From contig JACJZQ010000002.1 of assembly GCA_020635495.1 (NCBI GenBank), forward strand, positions 62,001-126,000: DNA of 64,000 nt, written 5' to 3'. The notes under the pieces were generated by a model that had not been told where the DNA came from, searched no databases, and worked only from the letters and a program-made list of their open reading frames with translations. Positions 42,781 through 51,503 of this stretch are shown one piece after another (position 1 is the first letter of the stretch; the number at the start of each line of letters is the position of its first letter). The position numbers and the translations under genes are program-made. Source of the DNA: Flavobacteriales bacterium. GTDB taxonomy: Bacteria > Bacteroidota > Bacteroidia > UBA10329.

Positions 42781-44404
42781 TCTTTCTCACGGTCTTCAAA
42801 CTCAGACCGTTCATAGAATTGGTCGATAGGCCAGAAATGTTCTTGTGCGTGAATCGCAACACCTGGTCGTAGTACAGAACAACTACGGGCGCCTCTTCCA
42901 CAATGATGCTGTCCATCTGCGCATAGTATCGATAGCGCAGACTGTCAGAAGTTGTTGCCAACGAAGATTCGTAGAGATCATCGAACGATTCGTTCTCGAA
43001 TAGCGTGTAATTCGGTCCGTCTGGCGTATGGTTTTTAGAATAGAACAACGAGAGATAGTTCTCCGCATCTGCGTAATCTGCGATCCATGATTTTCGAAAA
43101 AACGGAACCTGCGAATTGGCCACCAAAGCCCCGTGCGTTGCTCCAGGATTCACTTCAATCGACAATTTGATTCCAATTTCCTGTAACTGATGCTGCATGT
43201 ATTCGCACAGATCAAGGTACTGGGAGGTAGTGTAAAGCTGAATTTCAGGTAGTCCTTCTCCGTTTGGGTAACCCGCCTCAATTAAAAGTTGCTTGGCTTT
43301 TTGTGGGTCATACGCATATCCTTCAACCCGAAACTCTTCTCCAGGCAAACCTGTAGGCAGAAAACCGTGCACACCAGGTGAACCGATGTTGTTGCGTATG
43401 TAACGCATCATTTTCCTTCTATCGAAACCGTAATTGATGGCCTGACGAATTCGTTTATCCGTGAGCACATTCGGCTTTCCATCAATCGAATCTTTCATCA
43501 GAAAACCCAAGTATTCCGTATTCAAAAAAGGTTCAGAATACATCACTAGCTTTTCATTCAATTCAGGCTGTAGGTTTCCGTTGGGAGTTATGAGCGCATC
43601 CTTGTAACTCCCATCCTCCAAACCAGAAAGCATATCAAGATTTCCTTTCATGAATTCGAGAAAAATGGACTGCGGATCTGGAATGAAAGAAATACCGATA
43701 GCATCCAAATACGGAAGCTGGTTTCCTTCAGTGTCCGATTCGAAATAGTTCTCGTTTTTATGAAGAACCAATTTGATCCCTTCGTACCATTCTTTGAATT
43801 TGAATGGGCCTGTTCCAACCGGATTTCGGCTAAAATCCTTGCCCAATTTTTCAACCACTTCCTTCGGAACCACGGAACAATACTGTATGGAAAGTATGCC
43901 GAGAAATGGCGGAAAACTCTGTTTCAGATATATCTCAAAAACCGAATCGTTGATAGCCTTGAAACCGCCTTCTTTGGATTGATCAACCGCATTGAAAATC
44001 CATCTGCCTGGCGAAAGCGTTTTCTCATCGAGAATCCGCTTGAAACTGAACTCGAAATCGGAAGCAACCACTACTCTACCTTTTCCATTGACAAATGCTT
44101 CATGATTGTGAAAAACGACATCATCGCGCAGCACAAAACGGTAGGTCAAACCATCTTGGCTGATCGTCCAACGCTTAGCAATACTCGGCTCAACTTCCAT
44201 TTTATCATTGAGCTGAACCAAACCATTGAAAAGTTGGGTGGTAGCCCAGATGTTTCCCATGGTTCTTGCCTGTGCGGGGTCTAGAGAAGTAACACCCTTG
44301 CTCTCGTTGTATCTAAAAACTGTCTTATCCGCGTGCCGATTCCGATCGGAACAACCAAATAGTAGTAACCCGACAACCAGAATGCTGAAAGCCCAAAAGC
44401 GCAT
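42770..44404 (-). CDS. ABC transporter substrate-binding lipoprotein, peptide/nickel family 5
   Basis: A 544-residue protein with a lipobox (GLLLFGC, Cys near residue 18) and the SBP_bac_5 layout: SLDPAQARTMGNIWATTQLFNGLV, PSIAKRWTISQDGLTYRFVLRDDVVFHN, the conserved FHN block, GTGPFKFKEWYEG, and RQAINYGFDRRKM. Such proteins bind oligopeptides or other ligands for Dpp/Opp-type import. No permease is adjacent. The C-terminus overlaps the EEP gene tail by 11 bases. Ligand unknown; complete and plausible as a functional receptor. Confidence 0.87.
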   Translation of the reverse strand: MRFWAFSILVVGLLLFGCSDRNRHADKTVFRYNESKGVTSLDPAQARTMGNIWATTQLFNGLVQLNDKMEVEPSIAKRWTISQDGLTYRFVLRDDVVFHNHEAFVNGKGRVVVASDFEFSFKRILDEKTLSPGRWIFNAVDQSKEGGFKAINDSVFEIYLKQSFPPFLGILSIQYCSVVPKEVVEKLGKDFSRNPVGTGPFKFKEWYEGIKLVLHKNENYFESDTEGNQLPYLDAIGISFIPDPQSIFLEFMKGNLDMLSGLEDGSYKDALITPNGNLQPELNEKLVMYSEPFLNTEYLGFLMKDSIDGKPNVLTDKRIRQAINYGFDRRKMMRYIRNNIGSPGVHGFLPTGLPGEEFRVEGYAYDPQKAKQLLIEAGYPNGEGLPEIQLYTTSQYLDLCEYMQHQLQEIGIKLSIEVNPGATHGALVANSQVPFFRKSWIADYADAENYLSLFYSKNHTPDGPNYTLFENESFDDLYESSLATTSDSLRYRYYAQMDSIIVEEAPVVVLYYDQVLRFTHKNISGLSTNSMNGLSLKTVRKTNP

Positions 44405-44461
44405 AGCGACAAATATAGACCGCTCATTTTCTCATGTGTCATTTATGCCAATATTTGAGGC

Positions 44462-45226
44462 ATGACCGAAGTGGAGATAAAGCAGTTGCTGGATGAGAAG
44501 TATGAGGAATACTGCTCAGTCAGGTTCATTGAGTCAGACCCGATCTCGATTCCGCACTTGTATGAGGAAAAGCAAGACATTGAAATAAGCGGATTGATAG
44601 CTGCTACTATTGCGTGGGGACAACGACCAACCATTATCAAAAATGCGAATAAGGCAATGTATTTAATGGGAAATGAGCCTTATCAGTTTGTGATGGAACA
44701 TTCGGAAAATGACCTGAAGACAATGGATGGTTTCGTTCACAGAACGTTCAATGCAGAAGACCTGAAGCATTTCGTTAGATCCCTGAAAAACGTCTATTCC
44801 AAGTACAGTTCCTTGGAAGATGTCTTCCTTTCGGGAATTCATAAAGGCGATTCGAATCTTAAGAACGCCATTCACCATTTCAAGCAGGAATTCTTTGCGG
44901 TTTCGCACGAAAAGCGAACTCAGAAACATGTTGCTGACCCGATGAAAGGCTCTTCGGCAAAACGCATTAACATGTATCTGCGGTGGATGTGCCGACCGAA
45001 AGACAAAGGTGTTGACTTCGGTATTTGGAATCGAATTCCGACATCAATTCTTTCTTGTCCGCTGGACGTACATTCAGGCAGAAATGCCAGACAACTCGGA
45101 TTGCTAAATCGAACTCAGAACGATTGGAAAGCGGTTGAGGAATTGGATGCTTCGCTCAGGAAACTTGATCCTGAAGACCCCGTGAAATACGATTACGCCC
45201 TTTTCGGATTGGGGGTGTTTGGTTGA
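44462..45226 (+). CDS. TIGR02757/DUF2400 family protein
   Basis: A 254-residue soluble protein matching the TIGR02757 family: AATIAWGQRPTIIKNANKAMYLMG (about 42-65), FVHRTFNAEDLKHFVRSLK, ADPMKGSSAKRINMYLRWMCRPKDKGVDFGIW, and a C-terminal YDYALFGLGV. The helical fold is close to DNA glycosylases of the HhH type, and conserved Trp and Asp residues suggest a nucleic-acid or small-molecule role, but no activity is established. It abuts the convergent LysE gene with no gap. Widely distributed in Bacteroidota. Confidence 0.85.
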   Translation: MTEVEIKQLLDEKYEEYCSVRFIESDPISIPHLYEEKQDIEISGLIAATIAWGQRPTIIKNANKAMYLMGNEPYQFVMEHSENDLKTMDGFVHRTFNAEDLKHFVRSLKNVYSKYSSLEDVFLSGIHKGDSNLKNAIHHFKQEFFAVSHEKRTQKHVADPMKGSSAKRINMYLRWMCRPKDKGVDFGIWNRIPTSILSCPLDVHSGRNARQLGLLNRTQNDWKAVEELDASLRKLDPEDPVKYDYALFGLGVFG

Positions 45227-45832
45227 TCATGTAAAAGCAAACCAAATCAATCGCACGCCAAAGCCAACGAGAACAATACCTATAACCTGATAAGCGCGGA
45301 GTAGAAAATTAGGCTGAATCAGTTTCTTGATTCGGTCCGCAAACACCACTTTAAGCGTATCTGTTGTCAGAATTCCGAGGAGGGAGGCACCCAGAAAAAC
45401 CCATAACTCCTGCCCTGCTCCGTACTTTCCTTGTGCAAGTCCGATTACGCTTATCCAAACGAGAAAAACGAATGGATTAACAAAATTGACCAGAAACCCT
45501 TTAGTGAAGTAAGCCGTGTAATGTCCAGCATGCAGTTTCACCTGCTCATCCAAATTCACATTCGGTTTGAGAAGGTATTTCAGACCTAGTGCAAACAGAA
45601 TGATGCTACCGCCAACAGCCAGGTAGAACTGATTTTCTGTGTTTTTGAAGAACGGAATGGCTCCGAACGAACAAAGTCCAACACAGACCACATCCGAAAT
45701 GAATATGCCCAAGGCCACCATCATACCAGCCCAAAAGCCATAATTCAGTGCACTTTTAAGAAGCGTGAAAAACACAGGACCAATGAAGACCACCATTGCC
45801 AGTCCAACTCCAAAACCTTCCAAAAATGCCAT
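45227..45832 (-). CDS. LysE-family amino acid exporter
   Basis: A 201-residue protein with about 6 TM segments and the LysE motif GPVFFTLLKSALNYGFWAGMMVALGIFISDVVCVGLCSFG (about 18-57), followed by NFVNPFVFLVWISVIG near residue 115. The family exports Lys, Arg, homoserine or other amino acids. The substrate is not decidable from sequence. It is 21 bases downstream of the GNAT-type gene on the same strand and could be co-transcribed with it. Confidence 0.83.
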   Translation of the reverse strand: MAFLEGFGVGLAMVVFIGPVFFTLLKSALNYGFWAGMMVALGIFISDVVCVGLCSFGAIPFFKNTENQFYLAVGGSIILFALGLKYLLKPNVNLDEQVKLHAGHYTAYFTKGFLVNFVNPFVFLVWISVIGLAQGKYGAGQELWVFLGASLLGILTTDTLKVVFADRIKKLIQPNFLLRAYQVIGIVLVGFGVRLIWFAFT

Positions 45833-45853
45833 GTAGCTAAGTTAGGATTTCGG

Positions 45854-47107
45854 TTAATCCTTGAATGGCTTGCGCTGCGTCCATTCTTTTGGCCGCAGAT
45901 TCTGAATAAATCGTTTAACGATGGAATTGGTGATCGGATTCAAGTGCTTTACCATCAGCTGGTAATTCTGCGGCTCCGCTCCCATAGTGCTCTTTATTTC
46001 CATAGCAGTCCTTGCAAGATCAATGCTCTTAGCGCCATCATTTATGGAATCATCCAACAGGTTATAGAGAATGTTCTGATAGAGTGAACACTCACGATTG
46101 TAGTCATAATTAAGCCCCACGAAGCTGGCGTAGTTTCTATCAACGCCTTTGATGTAGGAATAGAATCCGATCAACTCATCCTCATCATTGAAATATCCTT
46201 TTAGAACAAAACGGTCTTCCAAAGCGGCTTTGAGGTCTACAAAATATCGTGGATGAATGCTAACCATGTGAAAATCTGCGCCCGCTTCAACATTCTTGAA
46301 TAGCTGCATGATGGTGTCATTGTGCTTTTGAATGTCATCCGCGTTGAATTCTTTCAGTAGCAGATGCTCGGCTTGTTTGATGCATTTCTTGGCCCTGACC
46401 CGATACTTGGAAGCAAAGTCTTCCAGCACATCATCAAAACTCTTCCAATTCTCCCGTATCTCAGAAACCATATTGGGCTGAACGGCAAACGAAGCAAAGT
46501 CCTTGTCCAGAATTTGTACTTGCTTTCTCAGATCTTCATTGATGTCTTTAATGAGAATGCACCTTATTTTCTTTCCCGATTTATTGGCATCAACAATTTT
46601 TCTCCACGCGGCATCTACAATTGTGGCCCTAACTTCGTCAGACAGACTTTCTGAGAAGTAAGCTCCGTGCTCGCCAGACTGGAGCAAATTTCCCTGAATC
46701 AGCAATCTTGCTTTAACACTTTCCAAACTTGAGGCAATGACACCTTTGGCCTTGCTGAAGAAAGACGAGGTGTCACCTACTTTATCGGTATCAACGTTCT
46801 TATCAACATTGGTAATGTGTACATCGGTTTCCTGGTAATACAAAATGGCCACTGGGTCTTCTCTTTGATATGCTACGATGTAATGGAAGCACATTCCACG
46901 ATACGGGTGCTGTTCCAGCGAAGCCAAATAAGGAGCTGACAGCAAGTAATTGCCACTTTCGTGAAACATCTTACTCCAATGTGCGGCTGGCACATCAAAA
47001 GCAGAGGTGAAATGCGCCAACGAGATATCAGAGGCTCCTTCCTGCCCTTCGCATTGCTTCCGCAATCCGCCAATTCTGTCTCTAATAAAGTCTAAACTGA
47101 TGGCCAA
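45854..47107 (-). CDS. GNAT-fold peptidoglycan/acyl transferase-like protein
   Basis: A 417-residue protein resembling the peptidogalycan-biosynthesis-type GNAT family (PF04339-like): a first domain with MFHESGNYLLSAPYLASLEQHP, an insert around residues 100-140, and a second GNAT domain with FEDFASKYRVRAKKCIKQA, ADFHMVSIHPRYFVDLKAALEDRFVLKGYFNDEDELIGFYSYIKG, and the cofactor region NYDYNRECSLYQNILYNLL. The two-domain layout matches Fem-like proteins, which attach amino acids to peptidoglycan precursors using tRNA. Substrate is unknown. No signal peptide. Confidence 0.7.
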   Translation of the reverse strand: MAISLDFIRDRIGGLRKQCEGQEGASDISLAHFTSAFDVPAAHWSKMFHESGNYLLSAPYLASLEQHPYRGMCFHYIVAYQREDPVAILYYQETDVHITNVDKNVDTDKVGDTSSFFSKAKGVIASSLESVKARLLIQGNLLQSGEHGAYFSESLSDEVRATIVDAAWRKIVDANKSGKKIRCILIKDINEDLRKQVQILDKDFASFAVQPNMVSEIRENWKSFDDVLEDFASKYRVRAKKCIKQAEHLLLKEFNADDIQKHNDTIMQLFKNVEAGADFHMVSIHPRYFVDLKAALEDRFVLKGYFNDEDELIGFYSYIKGVDRNYASFVGLNYDYNRECSLYQNILYNLLDDSINDGAKSIDLARTAMEIKSTMGAEPQNYQLMVKHLNPITNSIVKRFIQNLRPKEWTQRKPFKD

Positions 47108-47130
47108 CTCAATACTGAATTAAGAATTTT

Positions 47131-48894
47131 CTACTCACTCTTTGCTAGTTGCGGTTCGCTGCCCTCCAACATCATTTCACGGACATACTTTACTGGTGCG
47201 GAGCCAAATGAAAGGAATTCTTCATGAAACGATTTCAGATCGAACGATTCCCCTTTCTTCTTCTTTAGTTCGTTGCGCAACTGCATTATCTCGTAAAACC
47301 CTGTGAAATAGCTACACAGTTGAACCTGGGTCAGAGTTGCTCTTCGCCACTTTCCTTTGGCTTCCGCTTCTTGCTGAAATGCCTGATCTACCAAAAGATC
47401 CATTGCCTGATCTTCGGTCATGCCGTTACAGTGTACAGAGTAATCCAATATGGTGTTGCAGGTCGTTCTCAGGTTCCACTTGTAATACATCAACCACATT
47501 TCAGGAGAATTGTTGCCGTATCCTTCCTCCAGCATCATTCTTTCCGTGTAAACGGCCCAACCCTCTATCATCGCGCCATTACCAAAAACGCTCTTCACCA
47601 AACTAGGCGACTCATTGCTGTAGACCAACTGCGCATAATGACCTGGAATGGCCTCGTGGATATTCAAAATCTGAAGAATGTATTTGTTGTACTCACGCAG
47701 ATAGCTTTCCGCCTCAGATTCCGTGTAATTCTCCAATGTGCCCACGTTGTAATACGTGTCGCCAAACTTATCGTAAGGACCGGGAGCTGAAATGGAGGCA
47801 CCCGCCACACCGGCCATGTAAGCTGGTTCTTTTCTGATCACCAATGGCTTTTCCGGGTCGAGATACAGGAGGTCTTTCTCCTTCACAAAGGCGGTTAATT
47901 CTGGTATCTGTTGCTCAATGGTGGCCATGAAGCTATCGCGATGACAATGCTCAAGAGACAATACATCAATCATCATTTTGATGGCAACCAACGTGTCTGA
48001 TGGTATCAGTTGTTTGTTGAAGTAAGTGCCCCACATCTTTTCCGTGAGTTCAAACATTTTGCCGTGTATCTTCTTCTTGGTCTCAACCGCCTTCTGATAG
48101 ATTTCATCAGCAGAATAGCTGGAAACGATATCGTTCTTGAACTTCTGCTCAAACATCTCCTTACCGATTCGGAAATCTCTCGATTGCTCTTCCAGCGTTG
48201 GCGTTATCTCATTCTCAAGAAAATCGATGTAATCCTGAATGGCCATTTTGGCCAATTCAATATTGGTGAGAAGGTTTTCCTTTTCTGTTTGACCAAGTTT
48301 TGAGGCATGTACGCTGTCAATCAGTGAAGGTCCAAAAACATCAAGCGCCCCTTTGTTCTGCATAATGGCCAACTCCGTGTGCTCCTTGGTTGGTTGCTTA
48401 ATATTCTGCTTGGCGGCTTCATAATAAGCGTCCATCTTCTCCATTTTGGAAGACATGGCTGTAAGTCGTTCTTCCAAAGGCGCATACTTACCGTTTATCA
48501 TAATGCCAAAAGCACCACCAACGTTATAGTTGGAGGGATTCCATTCGAAAGACCGATAAGTTTCTGTGTACCAGATGCTTGATTCCAGTTGATTTTTGAT
48601 CATCAACAGATCGGTCTGTTGTGCTCGGGTCAGTTTATCGAAATCGAATTGGTTCAGTGAATCCAAATACGACTTGCAAAAAGAAACTTCAGCATCCCTG
48701 CGCTCCTGCGTTGGAGCATAGAGCAATGAATCATAATCGTGAAACCCTACATAAGAAGCCCATCCTGGATTCTGTTTCCAAAAATCGAGAATGAATCGCT
48801 CTTTGAAAGCTTCAAAATCCATGGTTTTAGGCTCCTTATTTCCTCCGCAGGAAATGAACAATACAATGACGATAAAAAGCGAAACATTTCTCAT
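47131..48894 (-). CDS. DUF885 family lipoprotein, metal-dependent peptidase-like
   Basis: A 587-residue protein with a lipobox (FISC, Cys near residue 16). The C-terminal half carries HEAIPGHYAQ, a variant of the HExxH zinc motif that characterises DUF885, with an E further downstream (MIEGWAVYTERMML, E in EGW). This supports a zinc metallopeptidase fold. The preceding region is helical. Its location is periplasmic or outer-membrane by lipidation. Substrate unknown. It ends 23 bases before the GNAT-type gene on the same strand. Confidence 0.85.
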   Translation of the reverse strand: MRNVSLFIVIVLFISCGGNKEPKTMDFEAFKERFILDFWKQNPGWASYVGFHDYDSLLYAPTQERRDAEVSFCKSYLDSLNQFDFDKLTRAQQTDLLMIKNQLESSIWYTETYRSFEWNPSNYNVGGAFGIMINGKYAPLEERLTAMSSKMEKMDAYYEAAKQNIKQPTKEHTELAIMQNKGALDVFGPSLIDSVHASKLGQTEKENLLTNIELAKMAIQDYIDFLENEITPTLEEQSRDFRIGKEMFEQKFKNDIVSSYSADEIYQKAVETKKKIHGKMFELTEKMWGTYFNKQLIPSDTLVAIKMMIDVLSLEHCHRDSFMATIEQQIPELTAFVKEKDLLYLDPEKPLVIRKEPAYMAGVAGASISAPGPYDKFGDTYYNVGTLENYTESEAESYLREYNKYILQILNIHEAIPGHYAQLVYSNESPSLVKSVFGNGAMIEGWAVYTERMMLEEGYGNNSPEMWLMYYKWNLRTTCNTILDYSVHCNGMTEDQAMDLLVDQAFQQEAEAKGKWRRATLTQVQLCSYFTGFYEIMQLRNELKKKKGESFDLKSFHEEFLSFGSAPVKYVREMMLEGSEPQLAKSE

Positions 48895-48980
48895 GCTGTG
48901 AATTTGTTCAAAGATACCTTTATCCGAGTGTCGGCAGCGGCACAGTTATTAATGAAACTCTGAGTGGTACATTCGCATTG

Positions 48981-49820
48981 GTGAGAATCCTGTTTACAAT
49001 ATTGTTTTCTGTGGTGGCTGGTTTTGCCTTTGCCCAAGATGGAGATTATTACGCTCCAGAAAAGGCGAGAGAACCCATGAGCCAAGAAGAATTCAATGAC
49101 CTCTATCGTTGGGGTCCCAAGTTGGGAATTGAACTTTGGGGTTCTGTTGGCTATTCTCACATGTACACACCATCTACTATTCAGGCTGGGTTTGACAAAG
49201 CGGTTGGTGGTTTCGGGTACGATCTTGGAGTCGGGCCGAGAATAAGAATCTATCACAAGTTGGCAGTTGCATTCGGATTCCAGTTTTCTGGAAGAGGTTA
49301 CAGCATGGACCTACCTGCTGTGGCAGAAGTGGACACAGGAACTGGAACCGCCTCCATTGACGTTAATGTGAGCGAAAAGATGGACATGCAATACATCGGT
49401 TTCTACATAAAGCCGGTTATTGAAATAAGTCGCAAATTCCATTTGGGTGTGATTTTCCACCCAAGTTGGGAATTGGTGCAGAACAGAAAAGGTCGCTCTA
49501 CCCAAACCATTGTTGGAGGGCCTTCTAACCTTATCGGATCAACAGGTACGCTGCAGAATGAATCGTCATTTGAATTGGAGCCGAAGCAATTTGAGCTCGG
49601 AATTGAACTAGCTTACAAATGGATGATTGCTCCATCGCTGATTCTAAAACCACACTTAGGAATCAACTTTGCCACATCGGCCATATTCCACACGGGAGCC
49701 GAACTTCCAACCCCGTTTGGAGGCTGGGAACAGAACCCTTCGTTCATGACCATTCGTTTAGGTGCAATTTTCGAAACAGGCCTTTGGATGGATAAACCTG
49801 AGGTTGAAAAGGGTTTTTAG
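48981..49820 (+). CDS. Outer-membrane beta-barrel-like protein, hypothetical
   Basis: GTG 48981 is chosen as start (279 residues); the TTG at 48978 differs by one residue. Signal peptide VRILFTILFSVVAGFAFAQ is clear. The mature part alternates polar and aromatic strands (KLGIELWGSVGYSHMYTPS, RIYHKLAVAFGFQFSGRGYSMDL, KFHLGVIFHPSWELVQNRK), consistent with an OmpA/OmpW-like barrel. No enzyme motif. Divergent from the DUF885 gene (86-base gap) and convergent with the lipoprotein that follows (6-base gap). Function unknown. Confidence 0.7.
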   Translation: MRILFTILFSVVAGFAFAQDGDYYAPEKAREPMSQEEFNDLYRWGPKLGIELWGSVGYSHMYTPSTIQAGFDKAVGGFGYDLGVGPRIRIYHKLAVAFGFQFSGRGYSMDLPAVAEVDTGTGTASIDVNVSEKMDMQYIGFYIKPVIEISRKFHLGVIFHPSWELVQNRKGRSTQTIVGGPSNLIGSTGTLQNESSFELEPKQFELGIELAYKWMIAPSLILKPHLGINFATSAIFHTGAELPTPFGGWEQNPSFMTIRLGAIFETGLWMDKPEVEKGF

Positions 49821-49826
49821 GGTTGG

Positions 49827-51437
49827 TCAGTCGGTAAACCTCACAACATTGACCCGCTTCCATTTGTCCGTTTTGCGGTCTGTTTCCAGTCCATTCACTT
49901 TAGTGATAACGTATTTGCCACGAGGTGCTTTCAGATCAAATTGAAACTCACTCTCCTCGGTTTTAAAAGTTCCTTTTTCCGGTTCTGGGTTCAATTGAAC
50001 CAACTCTTTCAAATCAATATTTGAATCGGGCAGATATATCATTCCGAAATCATCTGAAGAAAAGGCAATAACGGTAACATCCTTGGTTGGCTGGAAGAGT
50101 TTCCAATTATCAATCGAATCTACTGGTTGATAGTTATTTGGAACGTTTACTGGTTGTCTCCCAACCGCAAAACGGTGATGAACTCCGGAGTTGTTCCATT
50201 TCTGCCACTTGCCTTTGCCATTTATGTGAAAGCAATCGTTCAGATCCGTTGCGGAATCATCAAGCATCAGCACAATTGGTCGTGCCACGATTTGAGACGC
50301 CTCACCCCGCTGAAAACCACCAGCCGAAAGCAGAAACCCATTTCCTCTGCTATGAATCTCAGGAGAACTGCCCTTTCCATGTCCGATATAAATGAGTCGT
50401 TCTGAATCGTCTTTTGTCCAAATTTCAGTTGGTGGCCGATAATCATAGATCAATGCAGATAGCGCCTGATGTTGGTTATGTGGAATTTCATCCGGCTGAA
50501 ATGATCCTTTTACATGTTCAAGCCACCATGCTTGCATAATGCTTGTTGAGGCATTATCCTGTAAGGACGTGCTTGAAAATCGAGACATTCTTCTTCTGAA
50601 AGGAGCACTTTTCCTGAAATTGGAACTGGTTTCCATGTATTCCCAAGCCCAAGAATCCAGCACAACTTTGCAAAGATTTCTCAGTTCACCTGACGCAGCA
50701 TAGGAATACAGGATCAACAACGCGCTGATGGTATAACCTTCGTATGGTTTGGAGTTGAACTCGTACTGACCCGTAATGTGCAGTTCTTTCAGGTTTTCCG
50801 CCAGAAAATGCTCCAGTCCGTTCTTGGAGTTATCGTATTCAGCATCTGCGTAACCATTCTCCATCAACCACTGATTCTTCAAATACTGCGAAATGTTGGT
50901 CATGAGAATATGATTCTCCGTGTCCTTCATAATTGCCATGGTTCGGGGAGTTTTCTTGTGAGGCTTCCCTCCCACTTCCACCAATAGATTTTTGGCTAAA
51001 TGCTCCTCAGTCCGGTTCCAAAGTATCGTAGAATCGTCTTTGAATCGATGAAGGATCGCAGCCAATACCACCGTTGTGAAATCATAATCGCCACGCGGAT
51101 TCAAAGCTCCGCTGGTGCCACTATTACCCCACGGTTCTGATTCAAGCAGATAATTATTCACGAATTCGACATCCTGCTTGGCAATGAGTTTGGCCAGCAG
51201 CAGACGCTCGGGGCCTCGCTGATCTTTCTTGGTTGGGCGCACCACTTCCTTATCTGCCCAAAATTTCACCAACGGATGATCCACCAATTCTTCATCGGAG
51301 ATACGCTGAGGATTGGCCTTGAACTCTGGAAATTCGGTTTCAGGGATGGAACGATAACTCCGCTGCCAAGAATTTCCAAAGTAGTACGCGCAGGAATTCA
51401 GGTTTAGGCAAAGTAGAAGTAGAATGCTTGTTCTCAT
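49827..51437 (-). CDS. Large lipoprotein of unknown function
   Basis: A 536-residue protein with lipobox LNLNSC (Cys near residue 16). I recognise no family. The region from about 100 to 320 is helical with WxxxN and Y-rich helices (ENHILMTNISQYLKNQWLMENGYADAEYD, YEGYTISALLILYSYAASGELRNLCKVVLDSWAWEYMETSS), and the C-terminal 190 residues are strand-rich (GNGFLLSAGGFQRGEASQIVARPIVLMLDD, HHRFAVGRQPVNVP). The order helical toroid then beta-sandwich is like polysaccharide lyases and heparinase-type enzymes, but I see no conserved catalytic set. Lipidation suggests surface or periplasmic action on a glycan. Confidence 0.55.
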   Translation of the reverse strand: MRTSILLLLCLNLNSCAYYFGNSWQRSYRSIPETEFPEFKANPQRISDEELVDHPLVKFWADKEVVRPTKKDQRGPERLLLAKLIAKQDVEFVNNYLLESEPWGNSGTSGALNPRGDYDFTTVVLAAILHRFKDDSTILWNRTEEHLAKNLLVEVGGKPHKKTPRTMAIMKDTENHILMTNISQYLKNQWLMENGYADAEYDNSKNGLEHFLAENLKELHITGQYEFNSKPYEGYTISALLILYSYAASGELRNLCKVVLDSWAWEYMETSSNFRKSAPFRRRMSRFSSTSLQDNASTSIMQAWWLEHVKGSFQPDEIPHNQHQALSALIYDYRPPTEIWTKDDSERLIYIGHGKGSSPEIHSRGNGFLLSAGGFQRGEASQIVARPIVLMLDDSATDLNDCFHINGKGKWQKWNNSGVHHRFAVGRQPVNVPNNYQPVDSIDNWKLFQPTKDVTVIAFSSDDFGMIYLPDSNIDLKELVQLNPEPEKGTFKTEESEFQFDLKAPRGKYVITKVNGLETDRKTDKWKRVNVVRFTD

Positions 51438-51503
51438 GGCACAAAACTATCAGCGTTACGCAACTTTCCTGAGAACAATTAGATAATTACTTTGGCACAC
51501 TGA

